Source of the DNA: an uncultured Chiayiivirga sp.
GTDB lineage: Bacteria > Pseudomonadota > Gammaproteobacteria > Xanthomonadales > Xanthomonadaceae
Assembly: GCA_934525595.1 (NCBI GenBank)
Contig: CAKSZJ010000019.1
Location: 1-59,260, forward strand
Length of the DNA stretch: 59,260 nt
Reading direction: 5' to 3'
The notes beneath the pieces are model-generated. The model was not told where the DNA came from. It saw only the letters and a list, made by a program, of their open reading frames with translations, and searched no databases. Shown here piece by piece: positions 27,444 through 36,413 of the stretch. The stretch's first letter is position 1; every line of letters begins with the position of its first letter. The position numbers and the translations under genes were made by a program.

Positions 27444-28658
27444 TCAGGGGGAAGAACGTGGATCCAGCGATTCGGAAGTGGTGCTCACCAGCGGCACAAA
27501 GTGATCCCGGGCCGAAACGTCGCGCCTGCGGCGCATGAAGCGGTACAGCGCATAGGCCGCCAGCAGCGCGCTCAGCGCGAAGAACCACGCGAACAGCAGC
27601 CACGGCTGGCCGCGGTTCATCAGAAGGCCGGCCGCCAGCGGCCCCACCGCCGAGCCCACGCCGTTGACCAGCAGCAGGCTGCTCGACGCCGACATCAGCT
27701 CATCGCGCTCCAGATAGTCCACCAGGTGCGCCACCGCGATGGGATACAGCGAGAACGCCATTCCGCCGAAGGCGAAGATCAGCGCCAGCGCCGTCGCGGG
27801 TCCGCCCACCGGAAGCAGCAGTTGCGCCAGCGCGGCGACGGCCGCCACGGCGCTGATCGCCGCCAGCGCCAGGCGCCGGTCGACGCGGTCCGCGAAGTGG
27901 CCCAGCGGCCACTGCAGCAACACGCCGCCGACGATGGCGACGCTCATGTAGGTGCCCACCGCCGCCGCCCCCATCCCCTGCGCGGCGGCGTAGATCGGCA
28001 GCAGGCCCCAGAGCGCGCCGAGCACCAGGCCGGCGATCAGGGCACTGACCAGCGCGGTGGGCACCAGGTGGAAGAACCGCCCCAGCTGCACCTTGGGCAT
28101 GGCGTGCAGGCGCGGCTGCTGCTGGCGCATGTCGATCACCGGCAGGCTCGCCAGCGCGAACAGGATTGCCACCACGCTGAACAGCACGAAGCCCTCGCCC
28201 GGCACCCGCAGCAGCTGCTGGGCCATCGCGCTGGCGCCCAGGTTGAGCATCATGTAGATCGAAAACAGCGCGCTGCGGTGGCGCGGATCGGCGGCGGCGT
28301 TGAGCCAGCTTTCGATGATGACGTAGAGCCCGACCAGCAGGAGCCCCTGCAGCACCCGCATCGCCAGCCACAGCCCGTAGACCGGGCCGAGCGCCTGCAC
28401 CAGCACGCTCACCACCAGCAGGGTGGAGCAGAACGCGAAGGCGCGAATCTGGCCGATCCGGTGCACCATGCGCGGCACCGTGTAGGTGCCGACCAGGAAG
28501 CCGGCGTAGTAGGCCGCGCTGAGCGTGCCGATCATCGCCACCGAGAACCCCAGCGCCTCGCCGCGCAGCGCCATCAGCGTATGCAGCAGGCCCACGCCCA
28601 TCAGCAGCATGACGGTGCTCAGCAGCAGCGGGATGGCGGAGCGGAGGGTGGAAAGCAT
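27444..28658 (-). CDS. MFS transporter (YcaD-like)
   Basis: This is a 404-residue protein with 12 predicted membrane helices in two bundles. Between helices 2 and 3 is the MFS loop (GTYTVPRMVHRIGQIRAFA), repeated as GHFADRVDRRLALAAI in the second half. The arrangement and the region GLYVIIESWLNAAADPRHRSALFSIYMMLN match the YcaD subfamily of putative exporters. The ATG at 28658 begins directly at the first helix. It follows the glutaredoxin gene by 129 bp on the same strand and is probably separate from the nrd operon. The substrate is unknown. Confidence 0.88.
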   Translation of the reverse strand: MLSTLRSAIPLLLSTVMLLMGVGLLHTLMALRGEALGFSVAMIGTLSAAYYAGFLVGTYTVPRMVHRIGQIRAFAFCSTLLVVSVLVQALGPVYGLWLAMRVLQGLLLVGLYVIIESWLNAAADPRHRSALFSIYMMLNLGASAMAQQLLRVPGEGFVLFSVVAILFALASLPVIDMRQQQPRLHAMPKVQLGRFFHLVPTALVSALIAGLVLGALWGLLPIYAAAQGMGAAAVGTYMSVAIVGGVLLQWPLGHFADRVDRRLALAAISAVAAVAALAQLLLPVGGPATALALIFAFGGMAFSLYPIAVAHLVDYLERDELMSASSSLLLVNGVGSAVGPLAAGLLMNRGQPWLLFAWFFALSALLAAYALYRFMRRRRDVSARDHFVPLVSTTSESLDPRSSP

Positions 28659-28787
28659 CGGCAAGGCCAGTCGTGGACGGATCGCGGCGGGCGTCCGCCG
28701 CAGGCCGAAGCCCGCGTCCGGCGGCGCAAGCCGGACAAGGGTAGCAAGGCGATCCCGAATGCAGACTGGACGCGCGGCGCGCGGCAC

Positions 28788-29012
28788 TCAGGCCAGCAAC
28801 GCCTTGATCCGCTCGCGGTCGTAGCCGCTCCAGCTGCCGCGGTCGGACTCCACCACCGGAGCGCTGCGATAGCCCAGGCCGACAAGTCGCGCGAGCGCGG
28901 CGCGGTCCTGCATCAGGTCCACCAGGGCGTACTCGATGCCGAGGATCTCCAGGTCGCGGCGGGTGGACTCGCACTGCGGGCAGTCGGGCTTGGAATAGAC
29001 GGTAACGGTCAC
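28788..29012 (-). CDS. Glutaredoxin-like redoxin (NrdH-type)
   Basis: This is a 74-residue glutaredoxin with the redox motif C-P-Q-C in VYSKPDCPQCESTRRDLE and the cis-Pro segment YRSAPVVESD, then WSGYDRERIKAL, which is typical of NrdH proteins that reduce class Ib or Ia ribonucleotide reductase. It begins at a GTG preceded by GAGGAG. It lies 53 bp downstream of nrdB, so it probably supplies electrons to the adjacent enzyme. Classical NrdH has C-V/M-Q-C; CPQC is close. Confidence 0.85.
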   Translation of the reverse strand: MTVTVYSKPDCPQCESTRRDLEILGIEYALVDLMQDRAALARLVGLGYRSAPVVESDRGSWSGYDRERIKALLA

Positions 29013-29065
29013 GATGGCTTCTCCTCGGGCTGGGAAAGGGCGACGCCCGGCACCGGGCGCAGGGT

Positions 29066-30181
29066 TCAGAAATCGACGGCGAACACTTCGTCCTCGTCGT
29101 CGCGCTTCATCACGCCGACCTTGTACTGGGCGGTGTCCTCCTCCTGGTTGGAGGCCTGGATCTTGCTCATGTCGAGCCAGTTTTCCATGTAGGCGAGCGG
29201 GTTCCGCGTGACGATCGGGAAGCGCGCGGCGTCTTCGAGGTGGAAGAAGCGGATCACGTCGGTGGCGCTGAAGTAGACCCAGTCCTTCATCATCCGGCAG
29301 GTGACGCCGGTCAGCTCGCGGCCTTCGGAAAACGCGTAGTCGGTCCAGGCGACTTCGCTTTCCACCACCTCGTTGACGATGGCGACGATCTTCTCGCGGC
29401 AGTCGGCGAAGGCCTGGCGGCCGCGCGGGGTCTTGTAGAGCGACTTGAGCACTTCCTTGCCGTACTGCACGTGCACTTCGAACTCGTCCTGGGCGATCTT
29501 CTGGATCGCCTTGCCGATGGGCTGGAACAGGCCGGTGGATTCGCATACGCCGAAGGTGACGGCGAAGGAGGCCATGAACTGGATGCGCTCCATGCACAGC
29601 AGGGTCACGATGAAGAGATAGATCGCGTTGTAGGTGGCCTGGTCGTTCGGGCGCGCGCCGCGGGCGTAGTCCAGGCTCACCGCCAGCGCCGCGTCGAAGG
29701 CTTCGCCCACGGTCTTGAGCCGCGCCATGGCCTCCTTGACCGCGAGGATCTCGCTGAGGATGTCGTCGGGGCTGTCGAAGCTGTTGCGCACGATCTCCGA
29801 GTAGGTGGCCGCGTGCACGATCTCGTTGCGGGTGATCTCCACCCAGCCGGCCCAGGCCTCCGAGCTGGTGCACACCGGCGCCAGCACGGCGGCGATGGAG
29901 CGCGCCGCCACGCTGTCGGCTTCCCACTGCCAGGCCAGCGTCTTCACCATCATGTCGTAGGTGGCCCTGTCGCAGGTCTTGAACTGCACGTTGCAGGGCG
30001 CGTAGTCGAACTCGTTCTCGTCCCAGTCCTGGCTTTTCAGGGTCTTGTAGAGCTTCCACAGCGCCGGGAAATGCTTGTTTATGGTGTCGAACAGGCCCGG
30101 GTCGGTGCCCAGGATGATTTCCGGGGCCTCGTAGTCGGTCTTCTCGGTGTTGAAGATCTTGCCGGGCAGGGCGGGCGTCAT
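29066..30181 (-). CDS. nrdB: Class Ia ribonucleoside-diphosphate reductase, beta subunit NrdB
   Basis: The radical-generating subunit of 371 residues. The di-iron ligands and radical Tyr are visible in ITRNEIVHAATYSEIVRN (E-x2-H then Tyr at H+4, as in E. coli E115, H118, Y122), with the first Asp ligand in EADSVAARSI and the second Glu-x2-His set further on. The tyrosine is retained, so it is class Ia rather than the tyrosine-less class Ic. The ATG at 30181 has an AAGGAAA ribosome site; a GTG at 30217 overlaps the nrdA stop and is an alternative. It sits between nrdA and a glutaredoxin gene in a riboswitch-controlled operon. Confidence 0.95.
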   Translation of the reverse strand: MTPALPGKIFNTEKTDYEAPEIILGTDPGLFDTINKHFPALWKLYKTLKSQDWDENEFDYAPCNVQFKTCDRATYDMMVKTLAWQWEADSVAARSIAAVLAPVCTSSEAWAGWVEITRNEIVHAATYSEIVRNSFDSPDDILSEILAVKEAMARLKTVGEAFDAALAVSLDYARGARPNDQATYNAIYLFIVTLLCMERIQFMASFAVTFGVCESTGLFQPIGKAIQKIAQDEFEVHVQYGKEVLKSLYKTPRGRQAFADCREKIVAIVNEVVESEVAWTDYAFSEGRELTGVTCRMMKDWVYFSATDVIRFFHLEDAARFPIVTRNPLAYMENWLDMSKIQASNQEEDTAQYKVGVMKRDDEDEVFAVDF

Positions 30182-30213
30182 GGAGGTTTCCTTCGAACGG
30201 GAGGCGGCCGTGG

Positions 30214-32754
30214 TCACAGCGTGCAGCCTTCGCAGGCGACGGCGTCATCCGCCTCGCTCATGCGCCCGCCGTCGCTCACCGAGACGCCCGAGGCGACGTT
30301 GGAGTTGTAGTAGTAGCGGGTCTTGATGCCGTACTTGAACATCGCGAAGTACTGCGCCAGCAGATCCGTGCTGCCCACCTTCTCGTCGCCGCGGATGCGC
30401 CGCCACAGGTCGGCGGAGATGGCCTGGTCGGTGAACTTCTGGAACACCGCGTAGGCCTTGAGCATGTCCACCTCCGCGATGTCCCAGGCCGACTGGTACA
30501 TGCAGGCGTCATCGTCGCTGTCCGGTGCCGCCCAGCGGATCGTGACGTTGCCGTCGGTCTTGCCCAGCGTCGCATCGCGCACCGGATAGATCGAGTTGGG
30601 CTGGCCCAGCGCCTTGGAGGAGGACTCCCCCGGCATGAAGGCGACCAGGCAGGAGTGTCCGATGCCGCCGGTCGCGATGATCTCGCGCCGCAGCGCCTCC
30701 CAGTCGTAGCGGTAGCGGAAGTCGCCGAGCGCATCGACGTTGCGGTTGTAGGTGTCGATCGGCAGCCAGCCGTCGACCCAGCGGGTCTTGTGGATCCAGC
30801 GCGGCAGCCCGCGCTCGCGCGCCACGCGCAGCGAGGCGCGGATCGCGAAGTACATGTGCCGCTCGGCGATGCGGTGCAGCTCCTCGCGGCCCTCCGGGGT
30901 GTCGAAGCGCAGCTTCTTGCGCGCCATCACCGTGGCTACGCCCATCAGGCCGATGCCGGCGTTCATGCGCGCCTTCGCGGTGACGCCGATGTGCGGCAGC
31001 GCGTAGTGGCTGTGCTCGATGCAGTAGTCGATCATCCTCAGGGTGAGGTACATGGCCTCCTCGTAGGCCGCATCGTCATCCTCGGGGATGTTGTCGCAGG
31101 CGATCGCGCCCAGCGAGCACAGCGCTACCTCCGGCTCGGCGTACGTGTCCAGGATGCGGCTGACGACGAAGGTTTCGCCCGCCTCGCTGGTGACCTGTTC
31201 GCCGTCCTTGAGTTCGCCGGCGAAGATGCTCCGGCCGTTGCGGGTGAGCGCGGCGTTGAAGCCGAGCCGACGGCGCTCGCCGCCCAGAAGCTCCACGTCG
31301 ATCCAGCCCACCTCGCGATCCGAGTACAGATCGCGCATGTCCTGGTAGGGCCGGTTCGGCTCGCAGATTTCCAGGCACAGGTTGGAGGAGTGGATCGGCT
31401 CCTTGAACGGCGTGTGGCGGTTCATCTCGTCGATGTTGGCCAGGTAGGCCACGCCGGTTTCCAGCGCCTCGTTGAGCGAGGTGAGCAGCAGTTCGCGCGG
31501 CTGGAACCAGTCCTTGTGGAACGCCGGATCGGTCTCCAGGCGCTCGTACTCGCGGCGGAAGCCTTCCGCATCGCCGCTGAAGAACAGCGCGGTCAGGCGC
31601 GGCGCGGTGTAGACGTTGAAGGCGAAAGCGCGTTCGTTCCTCGCGGCTTTCTCCGCGAACAGGCGGTTGGTCACCAGGGCGTAGTGCAGATCGCGGTTCT
31701 TGCGGTCCTCGGTGCTGCGCGGGTTGCGCAGGTGCGCGATGACCTCGGCCTCCGGATCGAAGCCCGAGTAGTAGGTGGTGCAGGCACCACCGCGCCCGGC
31801 CTGCATGTTGGCGTGCACCGCCTTGCCCAGGGCCGCGTAGTAGGGCAGCTTGCCCATGTGCTCGATCAGCCCGCCGCGCACCGGATCACCCTTGCTTCGG
31901 GTGATGAGGTGGCTGCCGATGCCGGCCGAGGAGGCGGTCATGCGGTAGGCGATGTGGTCGCCGATCGCCAGCGAGGCCTCGCTGTCGCCGGAAACGTACA
32001 GGCAGCACGAGGCAAAACCGCGCAGGCGGGTGCCGAGGTTGACGTAGTTGGGCGTCGGCGCGGAGATCTTCTTCTCCGCGAAGGCGCGATAGAAGCGCCG
32101 CACCAGATCGATGCGCGCCTCCCTGGGCGCCTGCTCGGCGAGCGCCATCGCCATGCGCAGGTAGACGAACTGCTGGGTCTCGTACTCCTTCCCGGTGGCG
32201 CGGTTCTGCAGGCTGTATTTGCGCCGGATGTAGTGCAGCGCGAAGTGCGGGGTGTCGTAGTCGCGCGCGTGGTCGATGATGCCCTCCAGCGCCGCGTAGT
32301 CGTCCGCGTCGTAGTCGAGCCGCACCATCACGCCGTCGGCCACCATGCGCGCATGCAGCTGCGCGACGCTGGGAATGCTCGCGCCGTGGATGCTCTTGTG
32401 CAGGTGCGGCGCATACAGCCGCCCGGCCATGCGGTAGTACGACCAGGTGCCCATGTCCAGGCAGTTCTGGATCAGCGTTTCCTGCAGCTCGGCGCTGGAC
32501 ACCGTTTCGGGCATCGCGCTCATCACGTTGATGACGATGCGGCTCCAGTCCACCTTGTCGCCGAACGCCGAGGCCGCCCACTCGCCCCAGCCATTGAGCT
32601 TGCGCGGGATGTAGGGCTCGGTACTGCCATCGCGCTTGCGGATGGTGCGCGAGAACGCGGGGCGCTGCGCGGGCGCGGGCGGCTCGGTTCGCGGCGCAGC
32701 GGTTGGCTCGCCCTCGCCCAAGGCAAGCAGTTCGGTCAAATCCATCGCCGGCAT
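30214..32754 (-). CDS. nrdA: Class Ia ribonucleoside-diphosphate reductase, alpha subunit NrdA
   Basis: The catalytic subunit of about 846 residues reduces ribonucleoside diphosphates to deoxy forms. It has an N-terminal ATP-cone (SRTIRKRDGSTEPYIPRKLN), the substrate-specificity and active-site barrel with first Cys in FASCCLYVSGD, the NLCLEICEPNRPYQD block with the thiyl Cys and Glu, and the C-terminal redox pair ACEGCTL. The ATG at 32754 was chosen because a GGGAGAG ribosome site lies 8 nt before it; the ATG at 32760 is too close to it. It is the first gene of nrdA-nrdB-glutaredoxin. Its leader carries a cobalamin riboswitch and its promoter carries tandem NrdR boxes. Confidence 0.96.
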   Translation of the reverse strand: MPAMDLTELLALGEGEPTAAPRTEPPAPAQRPAFSRTIRKRDGSTEPYIPRKLNGWGEWAASAFGDKVDWSRIVINVMSAMPETVSSAELQETLIQNCLDMGTWSYYRMAGRLYAPHLHKSIHGASIPSVAQLHARMVADGVMVRLDYDADDYAALEGIIDHARDYDTPHFALHYIRRKYSLQNRATGKEYETQQFVYLRMAMALAEQAPREARIDLVRRFYRAFAEKKISAPTPNYVNLGTRLRGFASCCLYVSGDSEASLAIGDHIAYRMTASSAGIGSHLITRSKGDPVRGGLIEHMGKLPYYAALGKAVHANMQAGRGGACTTYYSGFDPEAEVIAHLRNPRSTEDRKNRDLHYALVTNRLFAEKAARNERAFAFNVYTAPRLTALFFSGDAEGFRREYERLETDPAFHKDWFQPRELLLTSLNEALETGVAYLANIDEMNRHTPFKEPIHSSNLCLEICEPNRPYQDMRDLYSDREVGWIDVELLGGERRRLGFNAALTRNGRSIFAGELKDGEQVTSEAGETFVVSRILDTYAEPEVALCSLGAIACDNIPEDDDAAYEEAMYLTLRMIDYCIEHSHYALPHIGVTAKARMNAGIGLMGVATVMARKKLRFDTPEGREELHRIAERHMYFAIRASLRVARERGLPRWIHKTRWVDGWLPIDTYNRNVDALGDFRYRYDWEALRREIIATGGIGHSCLVAFMPGESSSKALGQPNSIYPVRDATLGKTDGNVTIRWAAPDSDDDACMYQSAWDIAEVDMLKAYAVFQKFTDQAISADLWRRIRGDEKVGSTDLLAQYFAMFKYGIKTRYYYNSNVASGVSVSDGGRMSEADDAVACEGCTL

Positions 32755-32972
32755 GTGCATCTCTCCCGCGGCCGCATACGGCCGCACACGGTCCAGAACC
32801 TGCTCCCTCGCGCAGGGCATTTGGATCGTGCTTCGGCGAATGCGCGCGCCGGCGCGTGAACCTGCGTCACGCGCCTGCAACACGCCTCCCCGCGGAAGCG
32901 GTCACCTGCGCCGGGCGTGGTATCAGCATCGGTCATCGGCGTCTCACCGCCTGAGACCGGGGCGCTCCCGGC
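32755..32972 (-). other. Leader between riboswitch aptamer and nrdA (possible expression platform)
   Basis: Two perfect inverted repeats lie here. One at 32941-32957 has arms GTCTCA and TGAGAC. The other, at 32851-32875, has 9-bp arms GGCGCGTGA and TCACGCGCC around a 7-nt loop. Neither has a U-tract on the nrdA strand, so they look more like antisequestor or sequestor stems than an intrinsic terminator. No gene is seen. Confidence 0.45.
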
Positions 32973-33154
32973 GTGTCGGCAGGTCTTCGGACTCGCGGAC
33001 ACGGGCTCTCGCCCTCCTACTCGGCTTGGCTTCCCAGGTGCTGCGACCCAGTGCCGTTGATGCCTTTCGTTTCCGCTTACCGCTGCGGGGCAGTTCCGGA
33101 ATTGCACCGGATTCCCAATTCAGCCTGTCCGCGATACACCGCGGGCCAGGACAC
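32973..33154 (-). promoter_or_regulatory. Cobalamin riboswitch upstream of nrdA
   Basis: Read on the minus strand, the leader contains the conserved cobalamin aptamer parts in order: GGGAATCCGGTGCAATTCC, then GGAACTGCCCCGCAGCGGTAA, and at the 3' end the B12 box GAGTCCGAAGACCTGCC, closed by a GTGTC/GACAC outer stem. The order and spacing match the Rfam cobalamin family. It starts within a few bases of the predicted transcription start and ends about 220 nt before nrdA. The likely logic is that when adenosylcobalamin is plentiful the B12-independent class Ia enzyme is switched off, because the class II enzyme encoded just upstream can work. Confidence 0.93.
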
Positions 33155-33160
33155 CGACTG

Positions 33161-33176
33161 ACACAACATATTGGGG
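33161..33176. promoter_or_regulatory. NrdR box (downstream copy) at the nrdA promoter
   Basis: The 16-mer ACACAACATATTGGGG matches the NrdR consensus ACACWATATATWGTGT at most positions. It overlaps the predicted -10 element of nrdA. Confidence 0.75.
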
Positions 33177-33193
33177 TGAACCGGCCGCGTCAA
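33165..33193 (-). promoter_or_regulatory. Sigma-70-type promoter of the nrdA operon
   Basis: On the minus strand a -35 element TTGACG (33193-33188) is separated by 17 bp from TATGTT (33170-33165). The predicted start is near 33157, just before the riboswitch aptamer. Both elements are overlapped by NrdR boxes, which is how NrdR represses. Confidence 0.6.
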
Positions 33194-33208
33194 CACAAGA
33201 TAGGCGGC
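33193..33208. promoter_or_regulatory. NrdR box (upstream copy) at the nrdA promoter
   Basis: ACACAAGATAGGCGGC matches the left half of the NrdR consensus well and the right half poorly. It begins 32 bp from the other box, the three-turn spacing known for NrdR pairs, and overlaps the -35 region. Confidence 0.6.
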
Positions 33209-33386
33209 ATGCGGGGCGCGGACGGGCGCATCGTCGAAAAGTGCGCAAGACGCTCGGGGCGAGGTGCAGCAGCGGCCGGCGGGCGCGGCGCATCACGCCA
33301 TCGCAGGACGCGCATCGCGCATCGGAATCCGGCCTCAGGCGGTGCCGGATCCGATGTCGCTCACGGACGCGCGTGCCGCACCCGGC

Positions 33387-34172
33387 TCAGCCGCACTTGC
33401 TGTATCCACAGTTGAGGCAGGTGGCGCAGCCGTCGAGGATGACCAGGGCCTTGGCGCTGCACTTGTGGCACAGGGTGGCCGAGGGCGGAAAGCTGGCGCC
33501 CTCGCCGGTGACTTCGATGTCTTCCGCGTCGCCGGGTGCGACGTCGGCGGCCACCGCGCCCGGCGATGCGCTCAGCGCGCCGGCGTCAGGCTTTTTTTTT
33601 GAGCGGTCCTCGATGGCACGGCGCTTCTCGGCGATGAGCGCGCGCTGTTCGTCGCTCATTTCAGGATCGTGCATGAGGCCGATGGCCTTGAGATGGTCTT
33701 CGACGATGCCGCCCAGGTCGGCCACCAGGGAAGGCATGTAGACGCCGCCGCCCTTGAAGTAGCCGCCGCGCGGATCGAACACGGCCTTCATCTCCTCCAC
33801 CAGGAAGGTGACGTCGCCACCCTTGCGGAACACCGCGGACATGATGCGGGTAAGCGCCACGATCCACTGGAAGTGCTCCATCGACTTGGAGTTGATGAAG
33901 ATTTCGAACGGACGGCGCTGCTCGTGCTCGGTGCCGGGATTGAGCACGATGTCGTTGATGGTGACGTACATGGCGTGTTCGACCAGCGGCGGCTTGATCT
34001 TGTAGGTGCTGCCGACCAGGACTTCCGGGCGCTTGATGCGCTCGTGCATCTGGATCACGTTGTCTTCCGGCTCGGCGGGCGACGCGCTGGGCGGCGCGGA
34101 AAGCTCCCTGGCCGTGTCTTCGGGACGAAGGACGGCGTATCCCTTGATCTTCTGGGTGATCCTGACGGTCAT
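33387..34172 (-). CDS. nrdJb: Class II ribonucleotide reductase accessory/C-terminal subunit NrdJb (TSCPD domain)
   Basis: This 261-residue protein corresponds to the C-terminal part of long class II reductases, encoded separately as in Pseudomonas NrdJb. Residues about 45-170 form a TSCPD domain (GSTYKIKPPLVEHAMYVTIND and FRKGGDVTFLVEEMKAVFDP). A low-complexity linker follows, then a cysteine-rich end (LCHKCSAKALVILDGCATCLNCGYSKCG) that could bind zinc or pass electrons. It starts at an ATG with GGAG upstream, 90 bp after nrdJa. The linker contains nine consecutive A (minus strand, 33600-33592), coding Lys-Lys-Lys. Confidence 0.9.
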   Translation of the reverse strand: MTVRITQKIKGYAVLRPEDTARELSAPPSASPAEPEDNVIQMHERIKRPEVLVGSTYKIKPPLVEHAMYVTINDIVLNPGTEHEQRRPFEIFINSKSMEHFQWIVALTRIMSAVFRKGGDVTFLVEEMKAVFDPRGGYFKGGGVYMPSLVADLGGIVEDHLKAIGLMHDPEMSDEQRALIAEKRRAIEDRSKKKPDAGALSASPGAVAADVAPGDAEDIEVTGEGASFPPSATLCHKCSAKALVILDGCATCLNCGYSKCG

Positions 34173-34262
34173 GTAACGAAACTCCGGTCAAACGGTGCTG
34201 CATGGATTCGGATGCCGCGGCGGGCGCGTCTGCGCGCGCCGCCGTGCTCCGGCACAGGGCAT

Positions 34263-36413
34263 TCAGAACTTGCCGTAATAGCCTTCCTTCAGGGCATCGA
34301 ACAGGTTGGCGGCGGTGTGCAGTTCGCCGTCGTACTCGATCTCTTCGTTGCCTTTCACTTCCACCACCGAGCCGTCTTCCAGCTCGAAGCGATAGACGGT
34401 GCTTTCCAGATCGGACTCCTTCACCAGCACGCCCTGGAAGGCGGCGGGGTTGAAGCGGAAGGTGGTGCAGCCCTTCAGCCCCTGCTGCCAGGCGTAGCGG
34501 TAGATGTCCTTGAACTCCTCGTAGGGGTAGTCGGTGGGGACATTGGCGGTCTTGGAGATGGAGGAGTCGACCCACTTCTGCGCCGCGGCCTGCACGTCCA
34601 CGTGCTCCTTCGGGCTGATGTCGTCGGCGGCGATGAAGTAGTCGGGGAGCCTGGCGGCAGCGTCCTCGGCGTAAGGCATCGCCTTCGGATTGACCAGCTC
34701 GCGGTAGGCCAGGAGCTCGTAGGACCACACATCGACCTTTTCCTTGGTCTTCTTGCCTTCGCGGATCACGTTGCGGCTGTAGTGGTGGGCGAAGCTGGGC
34801 TCGATGCCGTTGGAGGCGTTGTTGGCCAGCGACAGCGAGATGGTACCGGTGGGCGCGATCGAACTGTGGTGGGTGAAGCGGCAGCCGGTTTCGGCCAGCG
34901 CCTCGACCAGCTCGGGCGCCACCTCGGCGACCTGCTGCATGTAGCGGCTGTACTTGGCGTGCAGCACGCGGCCGGGAATTTCCTGGCCGACCTTCCAGCC
35001 GTCGCGCGCCATTTCCGGGCGCTTGCGCAGCATCGCGGCGTCGACGGTGAAGAGCACGTCCATGATCGGTGCCGGACCCTTTTCCCGCGCCAGCGCCAGA
35101 CCCGTTTCCCAGCCGGCCAGCGCCATCTCGCGCGAAACGCGCTCGGTGAACTCGCAGCTCTCGGGGCTGCCGTACTTCATCCGCAGCAGGGTGAGCGTGC
35201 TGCCGAGGCCGAGGAAGCCCATGCCGTGGCGGCGCTTGTGGAGGATTTCCTTGCGCTGGCGCTCCAGCGGCAGGCCGTTGACCTCGACCACGTTGTCGAG
35301 CATGCGGGTGAACACGCGCACCACTTCCCGGTATTCGTCCCAGTCGAAGGAGGCGCGCTCGGTGAAGGGATGGCGCACGAACTTGGTGAGGTTGACCGAG
35401 CCCAGCAGGCAGGCGCCGTAGGGCGGAAGGGGCTGTTCGCCACAGGGATTGGTGGCGCGGATGTTCTCGCACCACCAGGTGTTGTTCATCTCGTTGACGC
35501 GGTCGATGAGGATGAAACCCGGCTCGGCGTAGTCATAGGTGGACACCATGATCATGTCCCACAGGTGCCGCGCCTTGATGTGGCCGTAGATCCGGCAGGC
35601 CACGCGGCCGTCCTCGCGCACGATGTAGTTGTTCTGCACGGGCCATTCGCGCCACAGCACCTGTGTGGTGTCGGCAAGGTCCACGTCGCCCTTTTCCTTG
35701 GCATTGAGCGGGAACACCAGGGGCCAGTCACCGTCGCGCTCGACCGCCTGCATGAAGCCATCGGTGATCAGCAGGGAGAGGTTGAACTGGCGCAGCCGCC
35801 CGTCCTCGCGCTTGGCGCGGATGAAGTCCTTCACGTCCGGATGGGAGACGTCGAAGGTGCCCATCTGCGCGCCGCGCCGCCCCCCGGCAGAGGACACCGT
35901 GAAACACATCTTGTCGTAGATATCCATGAAGGACATCGGGCCGGAGGTATAGGAACCGGCACCCGCCACGAAGGCGCCCCTGGGGCGCAGGGTGGAGAAC
36001 TCGTAGCCGATGCCGCAGCCGGCCTTCAGCGTGAGCCCGGCCTCGTGCACCTTCTCCAGGATGCCGTCCATCGAGTCTTCGATGGTGCCCGAGACCGTGC
36101 AGTTGATCGTGCTGGTGGCCGGCTTGTGTTCCTGTGCGCCGGCGTTGGAGGTAATGCGCCCGGCGGGGATCGCGCCGCGCCGCAGCGCCCAGGTGAAGCG
36201 CTCCATCCAGTATTTCTGCAGCTCCGGCGTCGGCTCGGCCTCGGCCAGGGCCTTGGCCACGCGCCTGTAGGTGCCGTCGATGTCGGCATCCAGCGCCACG
36301 CCCTGCTTGGTCTTGAGGCGGTACTTCTTGTCCCAGATGTCGGCCGACGCCGGCTGCATCGGGATGTCCTGTGCGGTGTCCGTGACCACTGCCTCCAACC
36401 TCGCCATGCTCAT
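34263..36413 (-). CDS. nrdJa: Adenosylcobalamin-dependent (class II) ribonucleotide reductase catalytic subunit NrdJa
   Basis: This 716-residue protein is a class II reductase. Diagnostic parts are the N-terminal WDKKYRLKTKQG, ERFTWALRRGAIPAGRI, the disulfide Cys in STINCTVSG, the long GCGIGYEFSTLRPRGAFV segment, the active site NPCGEQPLPPYGACLLGSVNLTKFV (thiyl Cys and Glu) and APTGTISL. It makes deoxynucleotides with B12 and needs neither oxygen nor NrdB. The ATG at 36413 was chosen; an ATG two codons later is equally possible. With nrdJb it forms a split class II system directly upstream of the B12-controlled class Ia operon. No ATP-cone is seen at its N-terminus. Confidence 0.95.
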   Translation of the reverse strand: MSMARLEAVVTDTAQDIPMQPASADIWDKKYRLKTKQGVALDADIDGTYRRVAKALAEAEPTPELQKYWMERFTWALRRGAIPAGRITSNAGAQEHKPATSTINCTVSGTIEDSMDGILEKVHEAGLTLKAGCGIGYEFSTLRPRGAFVAGAGSYTSGPMSFMDIYDKMCFTVSSAGGRRGAQMGTFDVSHPDVKDFIRAKREDGRLRQFNLSLLITDGFMQAVERDGDWPLVFPLNAKEKGDVDLADTTQVLWREWPVQNNYIVREDGRVACRIYGHIKARHLWDMIMVSTYDYAEPGFILIDRVNEMNNTWWCENIRATNPCGEQPLPPYGACLLGSVNLTKFVRHPFTERASFDWDEYREVVRVFTRMLDNVVEVNGLPLERQRKEILHKRRHGMGFLGLGSTLTLLRMKYGSPESCEFTERVSREMALAGWETGLALAREKGPAPIMDVLFTVDAAMLRKRPEMARDGWKVGQEIPGRVLHAKYSRYMQQVAEVAPELVEALAETGCRFTHHSSIAPTGTISLSLANNASNGIEPSFAHHYSRNVIREGKKTKEKVDVWSYELLAYRELVNPKAMPYAEDAAARLPDYFIAADDISPKEHVDVQAAAQKWVDSSISKTANVPTDYPYEEFKDIYRYAWQQGLKGCTTFRFNPAAFQGVLVKESDLESTVYRFELEDGSVVEVKGNEEIEYDGELHTAANLFDALKEGYYGKF

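Noticed and set aside
32851..32875. Intrinsic terminator in the nrdA leader
   Set aside because: The 9-bp stem is perfect but no U-tract follows on the nrdA strand, so I list it only as a possible expression-platform stem.
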